Positions 1 to 5,675 of a stretch of DNA of 6,526 bases are shown piece by piece; position 1 is the stretch's first letter, and the number at the start of each line of letters is the position of its first letter. The position numbers and the translations under genes are program-made. The notes below the pieces were generated by a model. It was not told the origin of the DNA and ran no database searches. It saw nothing but the letters and a program-made list of their open reading frames with translations. Source of the stretch: Dysgonamonadaceae bacterium (GTDB lineage: Bacteria > Bacteroidota > Bacteroidia > Bacteroidales > Azobacteroidaceae); contig JAISNS010000208.1 in assembly GCA_031276105.1 (NCBI GenBank), positions 1 through 6,526 of the forward strand. The letters run 5' to 3'.

Positions 1-408
1 ACGGGTTTGACCTTGGGCGCTACGCCGGCCATGGTTTTCCGGGCGCTGGTCGAAGCTACCGCTTTCGGTTCCAAAGCCATCGTGGACCGTTTCCTCGAAA
101 ACGGCATTGAAATCCGGGAAGTGATCGGCATCGGCGGCATTTCGCTGAAATCGCCTTTCGTGATGCAAACCCTGGCCGACGTGCTGGGGATGCCCATCAA
201 AGTGGCTAAAGCAGAACAGGCTTGCGCGCTCGGCGCAGCCATGTTTGCGGCGGTGGCCGCCGGGATATACCGCCGGGTGGAAGATGCTCAACAGGCAATG
301 GGACAGGGGTTCGCCGCTGAATATATTCCCAACGGGGAAAATCATCGGCTGTATCTGGAACGGTATAAAAAATACCTCTCCCTGGGCAGGTTTACGGAAG
401 AGTTATAA
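1..408 (+). CDS. araB: L-ribulokinase, C-terminal part (5' truncated by window edge)
   Basis: Frame 1 is open from the first base to the TAA at 406-408, giving the last 135 residues of a protein whose family is normally about 530-570 residues, so the start lies left of the window. Ribulokinase is a cytoplasmic FGGY-family kinase that phosphorylates L-ribulose to L-ribulose 5-phosphate in L-arabinose breakdown. The visible part is the C-terminal actin-like ATPase domain. It contains FRALVEATAFGSKAI (residues 13-27 of the fragment), the glycine-rich nucleotide-binding segment IGIGGISLKSPFVMQ, and ACALGAAMFAAVAAG. These closely follow the E. coli AraB pattern (FRALVEATAFGS, LGGIARK, CALGAAIFAAVAA) and fit ribulokinase better than xylulokinase, glycerol kinase or fuculokinase. 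The sodium/sugar symporter follows on the same strand after 31 bases, which supports an arabinose operon. The catalytic aspartate of the N-terminal half is not in the window. Confidence 0.93.
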   Translation, partial: TGLTLGATPAMVFRALVEATAFGSKAIVDRFLENGIEIREVIGIGGISLKSPFVMQTLADVLGMPIKVAKAEQACALGAAMFAAVAAGIYRRVEDAQQAMGQGFAAEYIPNGENHRLYLERYKKYLSLGRFTEEL

Positions 409-410
409 CT

Positions 411-431
411 CATAATTCATAATTCATAATT
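411..431. repeat. CATAATT heptamer tandem repeat, three exact copies
   Basis: CATAATT occurs three times head to tail at 411-417, 418-424 and 425-431, filling most of the 31-base gap between araB and the symporter gene. Immediately to the left, 400-411 is the perfect palindrome GAGTTATAACTC, which contains the araB stop codon. A related A/T-rich string, TTATAACTCATAA, is shared by 403-415 and by 5676-5688 at the 3' end of surE. No function is evident. The unit may be a slippage-derived spacer that keeps the leader of the downstream gene unstructured. Confidence 0.75.
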
Positions 432-439
432 AAAAAAAC

Positions 440-2122
440 ATGTTAACATTAGACTGGATTATTATTGGCGTTTTTGCGCTCTTATTGATTGCGATTGTTT
501 TTTGGGTTGTCAAGCAGAAACAAAAAACTTCGGGCGACTATTTCCTGGCAGGCAAGGATGCTACCTGGATTGCGATAGGCGCATCTATTTTTGCTTCCAA
601 CATTGGTTCGGAACATTTGATTGGACTTGCCGGCGCCGGCGCATCAAGCGGTATGGCGATGGCACACTGGGAAATACAGGGCTGGATGATTCTGATTCTC
701 GGCTGGGTATTCGTTCCGTTTTATTCGCGGAGCATGGTTTACACGATGCCGGAGTTTCTGGAACGGCGGTATAATCCGCAATCGCGTACGATACTTTCGT
801 TCATATCACTTATCAGTTATGTACTGACAAAAGTGGCAGTTACGGTATATGCCGGCGGTTTGGTATTTCAGCAGGTATTCGGAATAGAAGAACTCTGGGG
901 CATTGATTTCTTTTGGATAGCCGCTATCGGCTTGGTATTGATAACCGCCTTATACACGGTGCTTGGCGGCATGAAATCAGTGCTTTACACTTCGGTATTG
1001 CAAACGCCGATTCTTTTGCTGGGTTCGCTGATTATCCTTGTACTCGGATTGCGCGAACTCGGCGGCTGGGACGAAATGATGAAAATCTGCGGAGCCGTAT
1101 CCGTCAACGATCACGGCGATACGATGACGAATCTGATTCGCAGTAATGGCGACGCCAACTTTCCGTGGTTAGGCGCGTTAATCGGTTCGGCGATTATCGG
1201 TTTCTGGTATTGGTGTACCGACCAATACATTGTGCAGCGGGTACTTTCCGGTAAAAACGAACGGGAAGCCCGTCGCGGTTCCATTTTCGGTGCATACCTG
1301 AAACTGTTGCCGGTATTCCTGTTTCTCATTCCGGGGATGATTGCGTTTGCGTTACATCAAAAGAGCGGCGGTTTCCTTCCCGAACTCGAAGCCGGAGTCC
1401 TGAACGCCGATGCGGCATTCCCGACGCTGGTTGCCAAACTGTTGCCTGCCGGAATGAAAGGATTAGTCGTTTGCGGTATTTTGGCGGCGCTGATGAGTTC
1501 GCTGGCGTCGCTGTTCAATTCATCGGCGATGCTGTTCACCATTGATTTCTATAAACGTTTTAAACCCGAAACGCCGGAAAAGAAATTAGTCATTATCGGA
1601 CAAATAGCGACCGTGGCGATCGTCATTTTGGGTATTCTCTGGATTCCCATTATGCGGAACGTAGGCAATGTGCTTTATACCTACCTGCAAGATGTACAAT
1701 CGGTTTTGGCTCCCGGAATTGCGGCGGCATTTCTGCTGGGCGTTACCTGGAAGCGGGCTTCAGCCCAAGGCGGTTTGTGGGGATTGCTTTCCGGTTTGGC
1801 GATAGGTTTGACCCGTCTGGGCGCCAAGGTCTATTACAGTACAGCGACGGGCGTTACCGATGAATCGCTGTTCAAGTACCTGTTCTACGACTTAAACTGG
1901 CTGTTCTTTTGCGGATGGATGTTCCTGTTCTGCATACTTGTAATTATTATAGTCAGTATATTTACGCAGGCGCCTTCGGCAGGGAAGATACAGGGACTGG
2001 TCTTCGGAACGGCAACGCCTGAACAGAAGGCGACTACCCGCATAAGTTGGAATAAATGGGACGTCATTCATACGTGTATTATACTGGGAATTACGGTAGC
2101 GTTTTATATTTATTTCTGGTAA
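440..2122 (+). CDS. Sodium/sugar symporter, SSS (SLC5) family, SGLT-like
   Basis: A 560-residue inner-membrane protein of the solute:sodium symporter family, with about 14 predicted helices (roughly 5-24, 43-67, 76-96, 118-148, 155-176, 182-204, 243-262, 282-306, 337-367, 383-404, 411-435, 444-462, 485-509, 541-559). It should use the sodium gradient to import a sugar. LYTVLGGMKS (171-180) fits the core of the SSS family signature. By recalled alignment to human SGLT1 and Vibrio vSGLT, the Na2 sodium-site residues are present: Ala52, Ile55, Ala350, Ser353 and Ser354. Sugar-contact positions are also kept: Asn54, His59 (SGLT1 His83), Glu78, Tyr257 and Trp258 in WYWCTDQ, Lys288 and Gln417. The ATG at 440 follows an A-run and leaves a normal first helix. 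Its place 31 bases after araB points to L-arabinose as substrate, as in Bacteroides arabinose operons; this is inferred from context, and glucose or galactose cannot be excluded. Confidence 0.93.
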   Translation: MLTLDWIIIGVFALLLIAIVFWVVKQKQKTSGDYFLAGKDATWIAIGASIFASNIGSEHLIGLAGAGASSGMAMAHWEIQGWMILILGWVFVPFYSRSMVYTMPEFLERRYNPQSRTILSFISLISYVLTKVAVTVYAGGLVFQQVFGIEELWGIDFFWIAAIGLVLITALYTVLGGMKSVLYTSVLQTPILLLGSLIILVLGLRELGGWDEMMKICGAVSVNDHGDTMTNLIRSNGDANFPWLGALIGSAIIGFWYWCTDQYIVQRVLSGKNEREARRGSIFGAYLKLLPVFLFLIPGMIAFALHQKSGGFLPELEAGVLNADAAFPTLVAKLLPAGMKGLVVCGILAALMSSLASLFNSSAMLFTIDFYKRFKPETPEKKLVIIGQIATVAIVILGILWIPIMRNVGNVLYTYLQDVQSVLAPGIAAAFLLGVTWKRASAQGGLWGLLSGLAIGLTRLGAKVYYSTATGVTDESLFKYLFYDLNWLFFCGWMFLFCILVIIIVSIFTQAPSAGKIQGLVFGTATPEQKATTRISWNKWDVIHTCIILGITVAFYIYFW

Positions 2123-2146
2123 TAGTTTGAGGTAGTTTGAATTTGA

Positions 2147-2225
2147 AGACGGAAGACAAAAGAAGACGGAAAAACGTCGTGGCTATTTTCACCGACCTAT
2201 TTCCGTCTTCTTTTGTCTTCCGTCT
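2147..2225 (+). terminator. Long hairpin (26-bp perfect stem), possible terminator of the ara/symporter operon
   Basis: Bases 2147-2172 are the exact reverse complement of 2200-2225, a 26-bp perfect inverted repeat around a 27-base loop (2173-2199). The loop can extend the stem a little, since GTCG at 2176-2179 can pair with CGAC at 2193-2196. The left arm contains GAAGACGGA twice in direct orientation (2145-2153 and 2162-2170, a 17-base period). Reading plus-ward the stem is followed by ATTTTTATT, so it could end transcription of the symporter gene, which stops 24 bases before the stem. It is longer and less G/C-rich than a typical intrinsic terminator, so a repeat element or a bidirectional barrier between convergent genes is also possible. 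The inverted repeat itself is certain; its role is not. Confidence 0.5.
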
Positions 2226-2367
2226 ATTTTTATTCTGTGCGTAACATTTAAAGACCTGCGCGACGAATTGCCTTTCTGTTATTTATAACGGAAGTTGCAA
2301 AGCGCAAAGTAGACACGGTAAAGCTGCCATCCTTCACTTTTATGTCGAACTCAGGGTTAATAAGGGG

Positions 2368-2388
2368 ATTGCGGGTCAAGCTCGCAAT
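2368..2388. repeat. Short palindrome ATTGCGGG / CTCGCAAT
   Basis: ATTGCGGG (2368-2375) pairs with CTCGCAAT (2381-2388) around the loop TCAAG, giving an 8-bp stem with a single G-T wobble. It is flanked by AAGGGG on both sides (2362-2367 and 2392-2397). The core, with ATTGC arms and GGTCAAG in the middle, resembles small palindromic repeats scattered through intergenic DNA in several bacterial groups. Whether it recurs in this genome cannot be seen from one window. Confidence 0.5.
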
Positions 2389-2402
2389 GACAAGGGGAAC
2401 TC

Positions 2403-2426
2403 GTTAACTTGTTAACTCGTTTACTC
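2403..2426. repeat. Octamer tandem repeat GTTAACTY at the marC 3' end
   Basis: Three head-to-tail octamers, GTTAACTT (2403-2410), GTTAACTC (2411-2418) and GTTTACTC (2419-2426), preceded by a partial unit GAACTC (2397-2402). The last copy overlaps the first two bases of the marC stop codon (2425-2427). GTTAAC is itself palindromic, so the array can pair weakly with itself. No function is established by the sequence. Confidence 0.6.
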
Positions 2427-3003
2427 ACAACAGCGTAATATTTCCCATAAAGAGTTTGACTGAAATCGCTAAAAGGATAATGCCGAAAAATTTGCGAAGC
2501 ACGTAAACACCGCCGGCGCCTATCAGTTTTTCGACCAATTGCACGCGCCGGAGCACAATAAATACGATAGTCATATTCAACAACAGCGCCGATATGATAA
2601 CTAAGGAATTGTATTCGGCTTTCAGCGACAGCAAGGCCGTAAATGCGCCCGGCCCAGCCAAAAGCGGGAAAATAATGGGAACCATAGTCGCACTGTTGCC
2701 CGGACTGTCCATCTTAAATATTTCGATGCCAAAAGTCATTTCACAGGCAATGACAAAAAGAACTAAAGAACCGGCAACTGCAAAAGAACTTACATCGACA
2801 TTGAACAGGCGCAATATCCCTTCTCCTATAAAAAAGAATGTCAAAAGAATGAGAAAAGAAAAAAAAGACGCCTTCAACGGGCTGAATGACTTATTCTTAT
2901 TCTTTAAATCTACAAAAATGGGCAACGAACCCGTTACGTCTATAATAGCAAACAACACAATAAATGCGCTTGCAAAATCCTTTATGTTAAATGTCCAATC
3001 CAT
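2425..3003 (-). CDS. MarC family integral membrane protein
   Basis: A 192-residue protein of the MarC (UPF0056) family with six predicted helices (about 10-30, 46-66, 70-90, 107-127, 132-152, 170-188). Family hallmarks are AIIDVTGSLPIF (19-30), matching the usual D-P-x-G-x-x-P-x-F pattern except that Val replaces Pro after Asp, and VPIIFPLLAGPGAFT (108-122) in the fourth helix. I chose the ATG at 3001-3003 because MDWTFNIKDF begins just before the first helix, as in relatives. The upstream in-frame ATGs at 3039 and 3036 would add a charged tail overlapping the kinase gene. Despite the name, the family is not thought to cause multiple antibiotic resistance. TCDB groups it with proposed six-helix neutral amino-acid transporters (NAAT). 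The start is 10 bases after the aspartate kinase stop, so the two are probably co-transcribed. The substrate is unknown. Confidence 0.88.
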   Translation of the reverse strand: MDWTFNIKDFASAFIVLFAIIDVTGSLPIFVDLKNKNKSFSPLKASFFSFLILLTFFFIGEGILRLFNVDVSSFAVAGSLVLFVIACEMTFGIEIFKMDSPGNSATMVPIIFPLLAGPGAFTALLSLKAEYNSLVIISALLLNMTIVFIVLRRVQLVEKLIGAGGVYVLRKFFGIILLAISVKLFMGNITLL

Positions 3004-3013
3004 CTCTATTCTT

Positions 3014-4399
3014 TTAATTTCTAATACATAACGCATCATTCAACGCCCGCACCGCATCGTAGTAGCGTTCGCGTAAAATTACGAACTGCATATTTACCTG
3101 TTTGAGCGATTGTCCGAAACATTCGATATTGATCTGATTATCGTACAAAGCTTTTGCTCCCTTATACAGAAATCCCGGATGAGCGATATTCGTTCCCATG
3201 GCACACACAATCGCCACCGGCTTAACCGTCAGTTGGTAAACCTGTGCCTGCATATCCTTCAACATCTCATGCACATGTGGTTTATCCCAGGCAACCATCG
3301 TTATGCTGTTGGCATTAGTGGACTTGAGGATATAACTGACCCCGTGTTTTTTCATTATTTCCATCAGTTTCAAGTCATAACCCACTTCGCCTACCATCAG
3401 CGGATCGTGCACTTCAAAAGCAATTACTTTATCGGTACCCGAAACAATTTCGATTTTCGGTTGAGGCGAAACATAATCATTGGAAATAATCGTTCCCGGA
3501 TGATCCGGTTCGAAAGTATTCTTTATCCGAATCTTTACTCCGGCCAATTCCAACGGTTTAGCGGCTTTCGGATGAATGGCTTCCATGCCTACGTCGGCCA
3601 ACTGGTCGGCAATAATGTAGTTGGTTTTTCCGACGGGAATTGATTTTTCTACGCCCACCACTTGCGGGTCGGCGCTCGAAAGATGGTATTCCTTGTGGAT
3701 AATTGCTTCATCGGCTTTCACATCTACGGCGATTTTACTGAATGTTACTTCCGAATATCCCCGGTCGAAAGCCCGCATAATACCTTCGGTTCCTTTAGTA
3801 TATCCGGTTGCTACACATAAAGTTGAGGAAAAATCAATTCCCTGAAAAGCCTTGTGGATGCGTTCGTCAATCGTCAACGGTTCATTGTCGTTAAAACCGC
3901 ATAAATCAATGAAAGTAGCATTAATGCCGTGATTATTTAATATATTCACCGAATTCCATGCCGAATGTGCTTCACCTAAAGATGCTAATATCTCTCTGGC
4001 TGCCTGATAGATATTGCTTTTCTCCACATAACCCGATGCAATTACCTGATACATGGAAGAAAGATAGGTTTTCGCCTGTTCGATTCGGAAACGGATAAAC
4101 TGATCCGCTTCCGTTGTATTTAACCGGATTGGTTGTAACGATTTATTGATGTCCAACAATTTAAGGCAAAGGTTGTCCAACGCGGTTTCGTAATCTTCAT
4201 TCCGTAGAAAATGCGCATAAACGCCCGGTTCCCCTGTTTTTTTATGCTCTAACAACCAATTCGTTACGTTATTATAGGCGGAAACAACAAAAATGCGATT
4301 ATACATGGTTGCTTCCGTCCGGTTTCGTTTGATAATATTATTCAAACAATCGCCGAATTGAGACATGGAAGTTCCGCCGATTTTCTCTACCGTTAACAT
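3014..4399 (-). CDS. Aspartate kinase, ectoine-type (AskEct-like) subgroup
   Basis: A 461-residue cytoplasmic enzyme expected to phosphorylate L-aspartate to 4-aspartyl phosphate, the first step toward lysine, threonine and methionine. The amino-acid kinase domain spans about 1-310. It opens with VEKIGGTSM (4-12) where classical aspartokinases have KFGGTSV, and has GYTKGTEGIMRAFDRGYSE (199-217) with HKEYHLSSADPQVV (235-248) where classical enzymes have GRGGSD and TDVDGVYTADPR. GMEAIHPKAAKPLE (271-284) and PGTIIS (301-306) close the domain. Two ACT-like regulatory repeats follow (about 316-390 and 392-461), suggesting allosteric control by an amino acid. These variant motifs match my recollection of the aspartokinase found in ectoine clusters, yet no ectABC gene is in the window. 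The ATG at 4397-4399 gives the expected N-terminus. It lies 110 bases after lpxB and 10 bases before marC. Aspartokinase identity is strong; subgroup and effector are inferred. Confidence 0.9.
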   Translation of the reverse strand: MLTVEKIGGTSMSQFGDCLNNIIKRNRTEATMYNRIFVVSAYNNVTNWLLEHKKTGEPGVYAHFLRNEDYETALDNLCLKLLDINKSLQPIRLNTTEADQFIRFRIEQAKTYLSSMYQVIASGYVEKSNIYQAAREILASLGEAHSAWNSVNILNNHGINATFIDLCGFNDNEPLTIDERIHKAFQGIDFSSTLCVATGYTKGTEGIMRAFDRGYSEVTFSKIAVDVKADEAIIHKEYHLSSADPQVVGVEKSIPVGKTNYIIADQLADVGMEAIHPKAAKPLELAGVKIRIKNTFEPDHPGTIISNDYVSPQPKIEIVSGTDKVIAFEVHDPLMVGEVGYDLKLMEIMKKHGVSYILKSTNANSITMVAWDKPHVHEMLKDMQAQVYQLTVKPVAIVCAMGTNIAHPGFLYKGAKALYDNQINIECFGQSLKQVNMQFVILRERYYDAVRALNDALCIRN

Positions 4400-4428
4400 A
4401 TCTTATTATTATTCATCTTGTTTATTAT

Positions 4429-4436
4429 CAAGTATA
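4429..4436 (-). promoter_or_regulatory. Weak candidate -7 box for the aspartate kinase-marC unit
   Basis: On the minus strand TATACTTG (4436 down to 4429) differs at one position from the Bacteroidota -7 consensus TAnnTTTG. It lies 29 bases before the kinase ATG, much like the stronger surE box and its 26 bases. The surrounding gap (4400-4509) is very A/T-rich, so chance matches are likely, and no convincing -33 TTTG is seen at the right distance. It is listed because the 110-base gap is the only place in the minus-strand run large enough for an internal promoter. Confidence 0.25.
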
Positions 4437-4509
4437 TTTTGTTATATAACAATATTAATATAAATATTCTGCGAAATTACAATAATTTAACCGATAAAAA
4501 AAGGCGCTG

Positions 4510-5649
4510 TCAATTGGGGGCTTGTACAAAAATACCGGCAATAATCCCTGCTGCCTTTTCCGATGCGCCCGATGTGCCCAGCCTTTCAATTACCTGCTCA
4601 TAACCGGACTGCATGTTTCCCCTGTAAATCGGGTCGTAGAGAAGCAAGTCGAGTTCTTGCCGGATTTGTTCGACAGAGAAATGTTTTCCGAACAATTCTT
4701 TCACAACGGTTTTTCCGGCAATCAAATTGACCAAAGAAATGTAGCGGCAGGAAAAAAAATGCTCGAAAACAAACGAACTGAGGCGTTTGAAAGGGACTTT
4801 GTAACAAACGGTTTGAGGCGTTCTCAATAAAGCCGTTTCGAGCGTAGCCGTTCCCGACGTTACCAAAGCCGCTTTCGCCTGCTGCAAAAGCCGGTACGTT
4901 TGCCCGAAGACAATCCGTACCGGACTGTTTCCCGTAATCCGGCGGTAATAAGCGCCGTCTATTCCGGGCGCTCCGGCAATGACTAACTGATAATTTTCGA
5001 AAGACGAAGCCGCCTCCAGCATGGCCGGAAGATTGTCTTTGATTTCCTGTTTGCGGCTACCGGCTAAAAGCGCGATAACCGGCTTGTTTTCCAGATGGTT
5101 GACCGCAATAAATTCCGCAAACGTTTCCCGCGCGCACTCCCGGCCGAGAATCGCGTCAACGGTGGGATTGCCCACGTATTCGACCGGATAACAATGTCTT
5201 TTGTAAAATTCTACTTCAAAAGGAAGGATACAAAGCATTTTATCGACGTAGCGGCGGATGTTTTTAATCCGGTATTCTTTCCACGCCCACAGTTTGGGCG
5301 AAATATAATAGCAGACCGGAATGGAAAGGCGTTCTTTCACATAACGGGCAATCTTGAGGTTAAAACCGGGATAATCAACTAAAATAACGATGTCGGGATT
5401 ATAATTTTCAATCGCCTTTTTGCATACGTCCATGTTACGAAGAATGGTGCGCAGATTCAGCAATACCGGCAGAAAACCCATGTAAGCCAAATCGCGGTAA
5501 TGTTTCAGCAATTTGCCTCCGGCCGCTTGCATGAGGTCGCCTCCGAAAAAGCGGAAGTCCGCTTCTCTGTCGATTTTTTTCAGCGAATGTATCAGATTGG
5601 AAGCATGTAAATCGCCGGAAGCTTCGCCGGCAACTAAAAAATATTTCAT
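4510..5649 (-). CDS. lpxB: Lipid A disaccharide synthase
   Basis: A 379-residue protein of glycosyltransferase family 19, close to the 380-390 usual for LpxB. It joins UDP-2,3-diacylglucosamine and lipid X (2,3-diacylglucosamine 1-phosphate) into the tetra-acyl lipid A disaccharide, releasing UDP, at the inner face of the cytoplasmic membrane. Motifs in order: AGEASGD (7-13), FFGGDLMQAAGG (34-45), VDYPGFN (91-97) with the conserved Asp92 in the position taken to be catalytic, YYISPKLWAWK (114-124), ILPFEVEFYK (141-150), VGNPTVD (159-165), LAGSRKQEI (195-203) in the UDP-binding region, and TSGTATLE (264-271). The ATG at 5647-5649 puts AGEASGD at the usual distance from the N-terminus. It follows surE by 26 bases in the same direction, a pairing known in Bacteroidales. 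Its presence shows the host builds lipid A and so has a Gram-negative outer membrane. No odd features or missing motifs were seen. Confidence 0.97.
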   Translation of the reverse strand: MKYFLVAGEASGDLHASNLIHSLKKIDREADFRFFGGDLMQAAGGKLLKHYRDLAYMGFLPVLLNLRTILRNMDVCKKAIENYNPDIVILVDYPGFNLKIARYVKERLSIPVCYYISPKLWAWKEYRIKNIRRYVDKMLCILPFEVEFYKRHCYPVEYVGNPTVDAILGRECARETFAEFIAVNHLENKPVIALLAGSRKQEIKDNLPAMLEAASSFENYQLVIAGAPGIDGAYYRRITGNSPVRIVFGQTYRLLQQAKAALVTSGTATLETALLRTPQTVCYKVPFKRLSSFVFEHFFSCRYISLVNLIAGKTVVKELFGKHFSVEQIRQELDLLLYDPIYRGNMQSGYEQVIERLGTSGASEKAAGIIAGIFVQAPN

Positions 5650-5675
5650 TCGTAAAAAACTGTATTACTCATAAT

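Larger units (their letters stand above)
2123..2424. other. Convergent intergenic region without a convincing gene
   Basis: This 302-base stretch lies between the stop codons of two converging genes, the symporter (plus) and marC (minus). From left to right it holds a long perfect inverted repeat (2147-2225), about 140 bases with no recognisable signal, a short palindrome (2368-2388) and an octamer tandem repeat running into the marC stop. On the minus strand a frame is open from 2403 down to a TAA at 2248-2250. It encodes 51 residues with no ATG, and part of it runs through the palindrome, so I do not call it a gene. No tRNA-like or riboswitch-like fold was recognised. Confidence 0.7.

Noticed and set aside
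2123..2424. Insertion sequence or small RNA gene in the intergenic region
   Set aside because: There is no transposase reading frame, no target-site duplication I could identify around the inverted repeat, and no recognisable RNA family fold.
2594..3031. 145-codon open frame on the plus strand opposite marC
   Set aside because: It is antisense to a six-helix membrane protein gene; the lysine- and serine-rich translation is what the complement of hydrophobic codons produces, and no family is recognisable.
3004..3039. Upstream ATG starts for marC at 3039 and 3036
   Set aside because: They overlap the kinase gene by up to 26 bases and add a charged 12-residue tail not expected in MarC proteins; the ATG at 3003 fits the family start.
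3110..3643. 177-codon open frame on the plus strand opposite the aspartate kinase gene
   Set aside because: It lies wholly antisense to a strongly conserved gene, its translation shows no known motif, and its amino-acid make-up (many His, Asn, Phe, Arg) is typical of a shadow frame.
4495..4512. T-run after the lpxB stop as an intrinsic terminator
   Set aside because: The minus strand has seven T's after GCGCC, but I found no matching inverted repeat just upstream, so a hairpin terminator is not supported.
4522..5382. Plus-strand open frames of 102 and 95 codons opposite lpxB
   Set aside because: Both are shadows of lpxB, whose motifs are intact along the whole minus-strand frame.
5549..5564. 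Inverted repeat AAGCGGA / TCCGCTT with a 2-base loop
   Set aside because: It lies within conserved lpxB codons, the loop is too short for a stable fold, and it is explained by the coding sequence.
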